Below are positions 43,255 to 51,434 of a stretch of DNA of 64,000 bases, one piece after another. Source of the DNA: DATJLY01 sp035532935. GTDB taxonomy: Bacteria; Pseudomonadota; Alphaproteobacteria; ATCC43930; CGMCC-115725. Numbering within the stretch: position 1 is the first letter of the stretch; every line of letters begins with the position of its first letter. The notes under the pieces are model-generated. The model had not been told where the DNA came from and did not search any database. It saw only the letters and a list, made by a program, of their open reading frames with translations. The DNA lies in NCBI GenBank assembly GCA_035532935.1, contig DATKQE010000077.1, positions 1-64,000 of the forward strand, given 5' to 3'. The position numbers were made by a program, and so were the translations under genes.

Positions 43255-45576
43255 ATGGCCAAGGATCAGGTCCGCACCGCGACGTTTCCCGCCGGCATCG
43301 CCAGTGTCGGCTTGGGCGAGGTGACGCGGCAGATCCCCATGGACGAACCGCCGCCGCTTCCGCCCAATGCCGCGCTCGCGGTGATCGGGAAGAACGTGCC
43401 GCGCTGGAACGGCCGGGCCAAGGTCACGGGCGCGACCCGCTTCACCGTGGATATCAACCTGCCGGGCATGCTGCACGGCCGCATCCTGCGCTCGCCGCTG
43501 CCGCACGTCGAAATCCGCGCCATCGATGTCTCCGGCGCCGCGCATCATCCCGGCGTGCGCGCGGTCGTTGCCGTCGTCCAGGCGGGCGCGGTCTTGCGCT
43601 ATGTCGGTGCGCCTGTGGCCGCCATCGCGGCGATTTCTCCAGCGGTCGCGGACGAGGCATTGCGGCTCGTTCGCCTCGACGTGAAGGCGCTGGCATTCAC
43701 TGCCGATATGGACGATGCGCGCGCGCCCAACGCGCCGCTCGTCTATGACGCCGGCTCGGCGCCCGCCGGCCATCCGTCGGGCTTCCCGGCGGCCCCGGGG
43801 CTCGCGCTCAACGGCAATGTGCGCGGACCCGCGATCGAGCGTCGCGGCGACGCCGCGCACGGCTTTGCCGCAGCCGACATCGTCGTCGAGGGCGATTTCG
43901 CAACGCAGGTGCAGACCCATTGCTGCCTCGAGCCGCACGCGATCGTCGCCGACTGGCGCGCGGATGGGCTTACCGTCCATATGTCGACGCAGTTCACCGC
44001 CGGCGTGCGGCACGAGCTCGCCGAGGAATTCGGGCTGCCGCTCAACCGCGTGCGCGTGGTGGTCGATGGGATGGGCGGCGGCTTCGGCTCGAAGTCGGCG
44101 CTGGGCAATTACGGCCGCCTCGCCGTCGCCCTGTCGCGCACCGCCGCGGCGCCGGTGCGCATCATCCTCGACCGCGAGGAAGAGCAGACGGATTCGGGCA
44201 ATCGTCCGGCAACCTGGCAGCGGCTGCGTATCGGCGCGAAGCGCGACGGCACGCTGACGGCGGTCTCGCTCGTGAGCTACGGCACCGCCGGCGTCACGGT
44301 CGGCGCGGGCGTCGGCAATATCGCCCAGGCGCTTTATGCCTGCCCCAATTTCGAGGGGGCGCAGCATGACGTGTTCATCAACGCGGGACCGGGTTGTGCG
44401 ATGCGCGCGCCGGGCAATGCGCCGGGCGCGTTCGGGCTCGAGCAGGCGATCGACGAGCTGGCCGAACGGCTCGCGCTCGATCCCGTCGCCTTGCGCGACC
44501 GGATCGACCCGAGCCCCGTCCGGCGCGAGGAACGGCGCATCGGCGCCGCGCGCTGCGGCTGGCCGCGCCGGCACGCGCCGGGCGCCGATTCAGGAACTGT
44601 GAAGCGCGGCCTCGGCATGGCGCAGTCGCTGTGGGGTGCCAATGTGCAGACCAATGCGTCCTGCGAAGTGCGGGTGATGCGCGACGGTTCGGTCGAGGTG
44701 CTGTCGAGCGTGCAGGACATCGGGACCGGCATCGGCACGGTCATGGCCCAGACCGTGGCCGAGGTGCTGGGGCTTCAGCCCGAACAGATCACTGTGCGGA
44801 TCGGCGACACCGAGTTTCCGGCCGGCGGGCCCTCCTATGGCAGCCGTACGACCGCCTCGATCACGCCGCCCGCGCGCACCGCGGCGTGGCGCGTCCTGCA
44901 GGCACTGTGCCGCGAGGCAGCGCTCGTCCTCAACGCCGTACCCGAAGACCTGGTCGCGCGTGGCGGACGGATCGCGATGCGCGACGACCCCAGCCGCGGC
45001 ATGAGCTTTGCCGCCGCTGCCGCGCGTCTGCGTACCGACCGCATCAGCGCCGTGGCGTCGCGTCGCGACGATTACGCCGGATTTCGTCGGCGGATGGGCG
45101 ACGCGGCGCTCGCGCAGCAGGATCTGGGCGGTGTGCAGTTCGCCGAGGTCGCGGTCGACACCGAGACCGGCATCGTGCGCGTCGAGCGCGTCGTGGCGGT
45201 GCAGGATTGCGGCCGGCCGATGAACCCGCTGCAAATCGAGAGCCAGGTGCAGGGCGGCGTTCTGATGGGGCTCTCCTATGCGCTCTTCGAGAACCGCATC
45301 CTCGATCGGCATACCGGCCGAATGGTCAACCCGAACCTCGAGCAATACAAGCTCGCGGGCCCGCACGAGACGCCAGCGATCGACGTCGTGCTGCTCGAGA
45401 ATTACCAGGGGCAGAGCGCGACCGATGCCTTTGGCATCGCTGAGCCGGCCAACATCGCGACCGCGCCCGCGATCGCCAACGCGGTCTACAACGCGATCGG
45501 CGTCCGGCTTCGGGTGCTTCCCATGAATCCTGGGGCGATCCTCGCCGCGCTCGGCAAAGTTCCTGTGAGGAGCTGA
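43255..45576 (+). CDS. Molybdopterin-binding large subunit of aldehyde oxidoreductase (PaoC/CoxL-type)
   Basis: A 773-residue xanthine oxidase-family catalytic subunit. GMGGGFGSKSALGNYG and AMRAPGNAPGAFGLEQAIDELAERL are molybdopterin loops, GPSYGSRTTAS is another, and FGIAEPANIATAPAIANAVYNAIG carries the catalytic Glu. The compact N-terminal hammerhead and the gene context fit the PaoC branch. It has no signal peptide of its own and would be exported with the Tat-bearing small subunit. The gene order small-large-medium differs from paoA-B-C of E. coli. Confidence 0.93.
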   Translation: MAKDQVRTATFPAGIASVGLGEVTRQIPMDEPPPLPPNAALAVIGKNVPRWNGRAKVTGATRFTVDINLPGMLHGRILRSPLPHVEIRAIDVSGAAHHPGVRAVVAVVQAGAVLRYVGAPVAAIAAISPAVADEALRLVRLDVKALAFTADMDDARAPNAPLVYDAGSAPAGHPSGFPAAPGLALNGNVRGPAIERRGDAAHGFAAADIVVEGDFATQVQTHCCLEPHAIVADWRADGLTVHMSTQFTAGVRHELAEEFGLPLNRVRVVVDGMGGGFGSKSALGNYGRLAVALSRTAAAPVRIILDREEEQTDSGNRPATWQRLRIGAKRDGTLTAVSLVSYGTAGVTVGAGVGNIAQALYACPNFEGAQHDVFINAGPGCAMRAPGNAPGAFGLEQAIDELAERLALDPVALRDRIDPSPVRREERRIGAARCGWPRRHAPGADSGTVKRGLGMAQSLWGANVQTNASCEVRVMRDGSVEVLSSVQDIGTGIGTVMAQTVAEVLGLQPEQITVRIGDTEFPAGGPSYGSRTTASITPPARTAAWRVLQALCREAALVLNAVPEDLVARGGRIAMRDDPSRGMSFAAAAARLRTDRISAVASRRDDYAGFRRRMGDAALAQQDLGGVQFAEVAVDTETGIVRVERVVAVQDCGRPMNPLQIESQVQGGVLMGLSYALFENRILDRHTGRMVNPNLEQYKLAGPHETPAIDVVLLENYQGQSATDAFGIAEPANIATAPAIANAVYNAIGVRLRVLPMNPGAILAALGKVPVRS

Positions 45577-45581
45577 GAGCC

Positions 45582-46589
45582 ATGAACCGCTTCGCCTGGG
45601 CGAGCGCGCGAACCATCCCGGAAGCGGCGGCGGCATCGGCCACCGTGGCCGATGCGATGATCGCCGCGCGCAATGACGCAGCGGTGATCAAGGCCGGCGG
45701 TGTCGATCTCCTCGACCTCCTGAAGGAAAGCCTGCTGACGCCCGCGACGGTGGTGAGCCTCAAGGCGATTCCAGGGCTCGACGGGATTGCCGATGACGGT
45801 GGCGGCTTGCGCATCGGGCCGATGGTGACGCTTGCGAGCCTCGCCGCACATGCCATGGTGCGGCAGCGCTATTCCGCCTTGGCCGATGCGGCCCTGTGTT
45901 CCGCGAGCCCGCAACTCCGCCATGTCGCGACGATCGGCGGGAATCTTCTGCAACGGCCGCGCTGCTGGTATTTCCGGGCGGAAGAATATCGCTGTCTCAG
46001 GAAGGGCGGCGGCCACTGCTTTGCAATTGCTGGCGAGAACCAGTACCACGCGATCTTCGACAATCAGCCCTGCGCGATCGTCCATCCTTCGACCGCCGCT
46101 ACGGCGCTCGTCGCGCTCGGTACGACGGTCGAGCTCACCGACGCCACGGGCGCCGTGCGCCGCCTTCTGCTTGAAGAATTCTTCGTGCCGCCGGACCGTG
46201 ATCTCCAGCGCGAGAACGATCTGAAGTCGCATGAGATTCTGACCGCCATCCGGCTCCCGGCGCTGCCTCCGGGCACCCGGATGGCGCATCTGAAGCAGGG
46301 CGAGAAGGATTCGTTCGACTGGCCGCTCGCCGATGTCGCCGTCGTGCTCGATCTTTCACCCGACGGCACCTGCACCGGCGCATCCATCATCCTCGGCGCG
46401 GCCGCTCCGGTTCCTTACCGGGCAAAGGCCGCCGCTGCGGCGCTGATCGGCAAGCGCATCGACGATGCCGTCGCGCGGGCCGCGGGCCGCGCCTCGCTCG
46501 ATGGCGCGACGCCCCTCGCCAAGAACGCCTACAAGCTGCCGCTGTTCGAGACGCTCGTCCGCCGGGCGGTCCTGACCGCGGTACGCTGA
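45582..46589 (+). CDS. FAD-binding subunit of aldehyde oxidoreductase with extra [4Fe-4S] motif (PaoB-type)
   Basis: A 335-residue CoxM/PaoB-family subunit. IGPMVTLASLA and ATIGGNLLQRPRCWYF bind FAD. The Cys set CWYFRAEEYRCLRKGGGHCFA and a further Cys in NQPCAIVHPS match the insert that carries a [4Fe-4S] cluster in PaoB and 4-hydroxybenzoyl-CoA reductase. It lies five bases after the large subunit gene. Electrons would pass from Mo through the [2Fe-2S] centres to FAD and then to an unknown acceptor. Confidence 0.92.
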   Translation: MNRFAWASARTIPEAAAASATVADAMIAARNDAAVIKAGGVDLLDLLKESLLTPATVVSLKAIPGLDGIADDGGGLRIGPMVTLASLAAHAMVRQRYSALADAALCSASPQLRHVATIGGNLLQRPRCWYFRAEEYRCLRKGGGHCFAIAGENQYHAIFDNQPCAIVHPSTAATALVALGTTVELTDATGAVRRLLLEEFFVPPDRDLQRENDLKSHEILTAIRLPALPPGTRMAHLKQGEKDSFDWPLADVAVVLDLSPDGTCTGASIILGAAAPVPYRAKAAAAALIGKRIDDAVARAAGRASLDGATPLAKNAYKLPLFETLVRRAVLTAVR

Positions 46590-46608
46590 CCTCCAAGGAG
46601 TGACGACG

Positions 46609-47262
46609 ATGACGCGACGCCAAGCCAGTGCCGGAATCCTCGCAAGCGCGGCGCTCGCGGCCTCTCCCGCGGCCGCGGTGGCACCGGCGTTGAAGCCGAT
46701 CGCATTGCCGGCGCCGCGCCGCGATGGCGGCATGCCGCTCACTACGGCGCTCAAGCTCCGGCGGTCGACGCGTGAATATTCGGACCGGCCGCTTCCGGTG
46801 CCGGTCCTGTCCGATCTGTTGTGGTCGGCCTTCGGCATCAATCGCCCGAGCGGCGACCGCACCGCGCCCTATTGGCGCCACGTCATGGTGATGGACATCT
46901 ATGTCGCGACCGCCGACGGCGTGTGGCTTTACGAGCCCAAGGATCACCGGCTGGTGCCGCGCCTCGATGCCGATATCCGCGCGCGGACCGGGCTTCAGGA
47001 CTTCGTCGGGATTGCGCCGCTCAATCTCGTCTATGTCGCCCATGGCGAGCGCATGACGGATATCTCGCCCGAGGAGCGCCGCCTCTATGCCTCGGTCGAT
47101 ACCGGATTCATCGGCCAGAACGTCTATCTCTTCTGCGCGTCGGAGGGCCTCGCCACGGTGTTTCGGGGAGCGGTCGATTACGCAAGGCTCGCCCGCATCT
47201 TGAACTTGCCGGACGGGCAGTTCGTTACCTTCGCGCAGACCGTGGGTTATCCGCGCGCCTAG
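46609..47262 (+). CDS. Tat-exported nitroreductase-fold protein (SagB/ThcOx-type)
   Basis: A 217-residue protein. A Tat-like signal (TRRQASAGILASAALAASPAAAV) precedes a nitroreductase domain with PLTTALKLRRSTREYSDRPLPVPVLSDLLWSAFG, the conserved FMN-binding start of this superfamily, and a C-terminal NLPDGQFVTFAQTVGYP. AAGGAG eight bases before the ATG at 46609 sets the start; a GTG nine bases upstream is open. It sits between the PaoABC-like genes and the ATPase operon in the same direction. It might accept electrons from the oxidoreductase (inference). Confidence 0.85.
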   Translation: MTRRQASAGILASAALAASPAAAVAPALKPIALPAPRRDGGMPLTTALKLRRSTREYSDRPLPVPVLSDLLWSAFGINRPSGDRTAPYWRHVMVMDIYVATADGVWLYEPKDHRLVPRLDADIRARTGLQDFVGIAPLNLVYVAHGERMTDISPEERRLYASVDTGFIGQNVYLFCASEGLATVFRGAVDYARLARILNLPDGQFVTFAQTVGYPRA

Positions 47263-47297
47263 CGCCGCGCCGCGCCTGAGGCCGTTGGGATATCGTC

Positions 47298-48737
47298 GTG
47301 GATGCCGCAGTGGAACCAGCCGAAAAGGGAGCCGTCCCGGGCCGCGTGACCGCGGTGCACGGCTCCGTGGTCGATATTGCGTTTCCGACCGGCGCGCTTC
47401 CGGCCATCAACGAGGCAGTTGCGATCCTGTGGGATCGCGGGCCGCCGCTCGTCGCGGAGGTGGAGCAGCATCTCAGTCCGGCGATGGTGCGGGTGGTTGC
47501 GCTCGAAAGCACGGCGGGTCTCAGGCGCAATACGGGCGCGCGCGCGCTCGGCGCCGCCATTTCCGTGCCGGTTGGCGCAGCCGTGCTCGGCCGGCTGCTC
47601 AACGTCGTCGGTGAGCCCATCGACCGCGGCGCGCCGCTTCCTGCCGATGTCGAGCGCCGGCCGATTCATGCGCCCGCGCCGCCGCTCGACCGCCAGGGCG
47701 GCGGGCGCGAGATCTTCCACACCGGCATCAAGGTCATCGATCTGCTGGCGCCGCTCGCGAAAGGCGGGAAGGCTGCGATGTTCGGCGGCGCGGGTGTCGG
47801 CAAGACCGTGCTCATCATGGAACTCATTCGCACCACGGTCGAGCGCCATTCCGGCATCTCGGTCTTCGCCGGAATCGGCGAGCGCTCGCGCGAGGGGCAT
47901 GAGCTGCTGCTCGAGCTCAAGCAGTCGGGCGTGCTCAAAAGCACCGCACTCGTGTTCGGCCAGATGAACGAGCCGCCGGGTGCGCGCTGGCGCACCGGCT
48001 TGACGGCTTTGGCCATTGCCGAATATTTCCGCGACGCAAAGCACGAGAACGTGCTGCTGCTGATCGATAATGTCTACCGCCTGGTCCAGGCCGGCAGCGA
48101 GGTGTCCGGCCTGCTCGGCCGGCTGCCGTCGCGCGTCGGCTATCAGCCGACCCTTGCGAGCGAGATCGCCGAGTTCGAGGAGCGCATCGCGTCGGTCGCG
48201 GGCGCGGCCATCACCTCGATCCAGGCGGTGTATGTGCCGGCCGACGATTTCACCGATCCGGCCGTCGCCGAGATCTTCAGCCATCTCGATTCGTCGATCG
48301 TGCTGTCGCGCGACATGGCGAGCGAGGGCATGTATCCCGCGGTCGATCCGCTCGCCTCGACATCGAGCCTGCTCGACCCGCGGCTCGTCGGCGCGGCGCA
48401 TTACCGGACGGCGCAAGACGTCCGCAAGACCATCGCCCATTACCGCGAGCTGCAGGAGATCATCGCGCTGCTCGGCATCGAGGAATTGAGCGCGGCCGAC
48501 CGCACCGCGGTGAAGCGCGCGCGGCATTTGATGCGCTTCCTGACGCAACCCTTCATGGTGACCGTCGCCTTTACCGGCAAGCCCGGCCGCACGGTCGAGC
48601 TCGATGCGACGCTCACCGGCTGCCGCGCGATCCTCGACGGCGCGGCCGATGACTGGGCCGAGGCCTCGTTCTACATGGTCGGCGATCTCGACGAGGCGCG
48701 GCGCAAGGAAGCGCAAGCGAAGGCGGGCGCGCCGTGA
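47298..48737 (+). CDS. atpD: N-type ATPase subunit beta
   Basis: A 479-residue rotary-ATPase catalytic subunit. Walker A is GGAGVGKTVL (about residues 163-172); GIGERSREGHELL, QMNEPPGARWRTGLTALAIAEYF and VYVPADDFTDPAVAEIFSHLDSS are beta-subunit signatures. It begins the operon atpD-C-Q-R-B-E-F-A-G, the diagnostic order of the N-ATPase, which lacks a separate delta gene and contains atpQ and atpR. The start is a GTG 35 bases after the nitroreductase-fold gene, so the operon may be read from the promoter at 42578. Confidence 0.95.
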   Translation: MDAAVEPAEKGAVPGRVTAVHGSVVDIAFPTGALPAINEAVAILWDRGPPLVAEVEQHLSPAMVRVVALESTAGLRRNTGARALGAAISVPVGAAVLGRLLNVVGEPIDRGAPLPADVERRPIHAPAPPLDRQGGGREIFHTGIKVIDLLAPLAKGGKAAMFGGAGVGKTVLIMELIRTTVERHSGISVFAGIGERSREGHELLLELKQSGVLKSTALVFGQMNEPPGARWRTGLTALAIAEYFRDAKHENVLLLIDNVYRLVQAGSEVSGLLGRLPSRVGYQPTLASEIAEFEERIASVAGAAITSIQAVYVPADDFTDPAVAEIFSHLDSSIVLSRDMASEGMYPAVDPLASTSSLLDPRLVGAAHYRTAQDVRKTIAHYRELQEIIALLGIEELSAADRTAVKRARHLMRFLTQPFMVTVAFTGKPGRTVELDATLTGCRAILDGAADDWAEASFYMVGDLDEARRKEAQAKAGAP

Positions 48738-49186
48738 GATTGAGCGTCGCCACGCCGCTCGCAATCATCGTCGATGCCGACGATGTCGCGCATCTCCGCG
48801 CCGAGGACGAGACCGGCGCCTTCGGCATTCTCACCGGTCATGCCGATTTCGTCACGGCGCTGGCGATCTCCGTTGTGAGCTGGCGCGACAAGAGCGGCGC
48901 CGAGCATCACGTGGCGGTGCGCGGCGGCATGCTGCAGGTGCGCGGCGGCGATAAGATCGCGATCGCCGCCCCCGAAGCGGTTCCCGGCGACGACCTGCGC
49001 GAGCTCGAATCGGACGTGCTCGTCCGGTTTCGTCGCCAGCTCGCGGCGGAACAGGCGGCGCGCACCGATGCGCAGCGGCTCTATCTTGCGGCCATCCGCC
49101 AGATCGTCCGCTTCCTGCGGCCCGAGCGGATCGTGGCCGTCCCCGGCGGCAACGCCGCGGCGCCGGCGGAAGGGTTGGAGTCATGA
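48734..49186 (+). CDS. atpC: N-type ATPase subunit epsilon
   Basis: A 150-residue epsilon subunit. LSVATPLAIIVDADDVAHLRAEDETGAFGILTGHADFVTAL is the beta-sandwich domain, and the C-terminal helical part (DDLRELESDVLVRFRRQLA) follows. It overlaps atpD by four bases and atpQ by four bases. Confidence 0.92.
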   Translation: MRLSVATPLAIIVDADDVAHLRAEDETGAFGILTGHADFVTALAISVVSWRDKSGAEHHVAVRGGMLQVRGGDKIAIAAPEAVPGDDLRELESDVLVRFRRQLAAEQAARTDAQRLYLAAIRQIVRFLRPERIVAVPGGNAAAPAEGLES

Positions 49187-49482
49187 CGCCCGCGCCCATC
49201 GCCGATAAGAACGACCATCCCGATCACCTCGACGAGGCCGTGCGGACGCGGCGCGAGCGGCGCGCGCGCTGGGAGCGCGAAGGCGAGCGGTCGGTCGGCC
49301 GGAATCTGGCGATGATCGGCATCCTCGGCTGGACGATCGTGACACCGACGCTGCTCGGGATCTTTGCTGGCCGGTGGCTCGACCGGGTGTTCGAGACCGG
49401 GGTCTTTTGGACGCTCGGGCTGCTCGTCGCGGGCCTTGCCCTCGGCTGCACGCTCGCCTGGAAGAGGATTTACCGGGCATGA
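49183..49482 (+). CDS. atpQ: N-type ATPase protein AtpQ
   Basis: A 99-residue membrane protein with a long charged N terminus (Arg/Glu-rich, residues 1-42) and two helices: MIGILGWTIVTPTLLGIFAG and FWTLGLLVAGLALGCTLAW. It resembles AtpI-like assembly or Mg/Ca-transport proteins and is in the place of atpQ. It overlaps its neighbours by four bases on each side. Confidence 0.85.
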   Translation: MTPAPIADKNDHPDHLDEAVRTRRERRARWEREGERSVGRNLAMIGILGWTIVTPTLLGIFAGRWLDRVFETGVFWTLGLLVAGLALGCTLAWKRIYRA

Positions 49483-49754
49483 CGCACGCCATGCTTGCGC
49501 TTGGATCGGCCATGGCCGTCGCCGGGTTCCTCTTCGGCCTCGGCTATTTCGCGACGCTGCAACGGACGGTCGGTCTTTTCGTGTCGCGTCACAGTCTCCT
49601 CGGGCCGGCGGCGCTGACCCTCGGCCGGATTGCCGCGGCGGCGGTATTCCTGACGCTTGCGGCGAAGCTCGGCGCGCTCCCGCTTCTCGCGGCGTTCCTC
49701 GGCTTTCTGGTCGCGCGCGCCTATGCGCTGCGCGCCGTACGGAGGGAAGGCTGA
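49479..49754 (+). CDS. atpR: N-type ATPase protein AtpR
   Basis: A 91-residue protein with three hydrophobic helices (LALGSAMAVAGFLFGLGYFATL; LTLGRIAAAAVFLTLAA; LPLLAAFLGFLVARAYAL). The conserved N-ATPase arrangement places AtpR here; it is thought to interact with the c-ring through charged residues in its helices. The ATG overlaps the atpQ stop and the stop overlaps the atpB start. Confidence 0.87.
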   Translation: MTHAMLALGSAMAVAGFLFGLGYFATLQRTVGLFVSRHSLLGPAALTLGRIAAAAVFLTLAAKLGALPLLAAFLGFLVARAYALRAVRREG

Positions 49755-50425
49755 TGCCCCCGTCGCCGCTCGTCAGCATTGTCGTCTTCCAGCTTGGCCC
49801 GGTCGCGATCACGCGGCCCGTCGTGACGACCTGGGCCATCATGGCAGCGCTGACGCTTGCCTCGTGGGCCGTGACGCGCCGGCTGAAGCTCCGTCCTGAC
49901 CGCCGCCAAGCCGTGCTCGAGCTGATCGTCACCGGAATCGCGAGCCAGATCGAGGATGTGATCCGCAAGGACGCGCGTCCGTTCCTGCCGCTGTTGGGCA
50001 CGCTCTTCATTTTTCTCGTGACGGCCAACCTCTCGGGCGTGCTGCCGGGCGTCGAGGCGCCGACCGGAACGATCGAGACGCCGGCCGCGCTCGCACTCAT
50101 CGTGCTCGCTGCCATTCACTATTTCGGCGTGCGGGCGCAGGGTCCGTGGCGCTATCTCGCGAGCTTCGCAAAGCCGAAGCTCCTCATGCTGCCGCTCAAC
50201 ATCATCTCGGAGGTGACCCGCACCTTCTCGATGATGGTACGCCTTTTCGGCAATGTGATGAGCGGGGGGTTCGTCATCGCGCTCGTCGTGGCGCTCGCCG
50301 GTCTCTTCGTCCCGGTTCCGCTCATGGCGCTCGAGATTCTCGTAGGATTGGTACAAGCCTATATCTTCACCATCCTCGCAACCGTGTTCATCGGCGCGGC
50401 CGTCGGCGACGACGAACGAGGCTAG
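49754..50425 (+). CDS. atpB: N-type ATPase subunit a
   Basis: A 223-residue membrane stator subunit. The essential ion-channel Arg is in TFSMMVRLFGNVMSGG, and VQAYIFTILATVFIGAAV is the last helix. It is shorter than standard F-type subunit a, as is normal in N-ATPases. The start at 49754 overlaps atpR by one base. Confidence 0.93.
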   Translation: MPPSPLVSIVVFQLGPVAITRPVVTTWAIMAALTLASWAVTRRLKLRPDRRQAVLELIVTGIASQIEDVIRKDARPFLPLLGTLFIFLVTANLSGVLPGVEAPTGTIETPAALALIVLAAIHYFGVRAQGPWRYLASFAKPKLLMLPLNIISEVTRTFSMMVRLFGNVMSGGFVIALVVALAGLFVPVPLMALEILVGLVQAYIFTILATVFIGAAVGDDERG

Positions 50426-50433
50426 GAGGCCCC

Positions 50434-50676
50434 ATGGACATCAAAATGCTCAGTGTGATCAGCGCCGCGCTCGCCGTTTCGATCGGCTCGATCGGTCCGG
50501 CGCTGGCCGAAGGCCGCTCGGTCGCGGCGGCCATGGACGCGATCGCGCGCCAGCCGGAAGCGGCCGGCACGATCTCGCGCACGCTTTTCGTCGGCCTCGC
50601 CATGATCGAGACCATGGCGATCTATTGTCTCGTCGTGGCGCTGCTGCTGCTCTTTGCCAATCCCTATGCCGGGTGA
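50434..50676 (+). CDS. atpE: N-type ATPase subunit c (rotor ring)
   Basis: An 80-residue two-helix proteolipid. The polar loop is ARQPEAAGT (residues 38-46). The ion-carrying carboxylate is E59, in AMIETMAIY, so T60 and Y64 match the Na+-type ES/T-xxx-Y pattern. Helix 1 has GPALAE with Glu at residue 26 where Na+ rings often have Gln. N-ATPases have been called Na+-linked, but at least one characterised N-type ring (Burkholderia pseudomallei) is reported as H+-specific, so specificity is open. GAGG precedes the ATG. Confidence 0.94.
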   Translation: MDIKMLSVISAALAVSIGSIGPALAEGRSVAAAMDAIARQPEAAGTISRTLFVGLAMIETMAIYCLVVALLLLFANPYAG

Positions 50677-50678
50677 CC

Positions 50679-51434
50679 ATGCATTTCGACTGGTCCACGC
50701 TCGCGTTGCAGACGATCAATTTCGCGATCCTGGTCTGGCTGCTGCACCGTTTCCTCTACAAGCCCGTGCTGAGCATGATCGATACGCGCCGCGGCGAGGT
50801 CGAAAAGCAGTATGCCGATGCCCGGGCCGCCGAAGCGAAGGCGCAGGAGCATCTCGCAGCGATCGAGGCCGAACGCGTCGGCATCGCGACAGAGCGCGCG
50901 GCGGCGCTCAAGACGGCCGCGGCGCAGGCCGAGGCGGCCGCGACCGCCCGCCACGCCCAGGCGGAACGCGATGCCGCCGCCCTGCTCGACGGATCGCGCG
51001 TGACCCTCGCGCACGAGCACGATGCGGCGCTCGCCGAGGCGCGGCAGGCCGCTGTCGAGCTCGGCGCGGACATTGCGGGACGGCTGCTCGCCGAAGTCCC
51101 GCTCAAGCTGCGCGCGGAGGCATGGCTCGAGCGGATCGAACAGCACATCGCCGCGCTTTCAAAGCCTGAACGTGACGGCTTGGCCCGGCAGCTTGCGAAC
51201 GGCGATGCGCTCAAGGTCGTGACCGCATCGCCACTCCCGACGGACGCCGCTGACATGTGGAGCGCGCAGCTTCATCGCGCGCTCGGCGATCGGCTCGCCA
51301 TCTCTTTCGCGACCGATCCGCAGCTCGTTGCCGGCGCTGAACTGCATTTCCCGAACGCCGTCCTGCGCTTCTCGTGGCAGAGCGCGCTGGCCGAAATACG
51401 CGCGAAGATCGAATCCCATGCCGACGCTCGTTGA
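50679..51434 (+). CDS. atpF: N-type ATPase subunit b, extended with delta-like C terminus
   Basis: A 251-residue subunit. One N-terminal helix (LALQTINFAILVWLLHRFLY) is followed by a long Ala/Glu/Arg coiled coil (about residues 35-165). The last part (from ALSKPERDGLARQLANG through AGAELHFPNAVLRFSWQSALAEIRAKI) resembles the end of subunit delta, which would replace the missing atpH. The ATG is two bases after the atpE stop and the end overlaps atpA. Confidence 0.92.
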   Translation: MHFDWSTLALQTINFAILVWLLHRFLYKPVLSMIDTRRGEVEKQYADARAAEAKAQEHLAAIEAERVGIATERAAALKTAAAQAEAAATARHAQAERDAAALLDGSRVTLAHEHDAALAEARQAAVELGADIAGRLLAEVPLKLRAEAWLERIEQHIAALSKPERDGLARQLANGDALKVVTASPLPTDAADMWSAQLHRALGDRLAISFATDPQLVAGAELHFPNAVLRFSWQSALAEIRAKIESHADAR

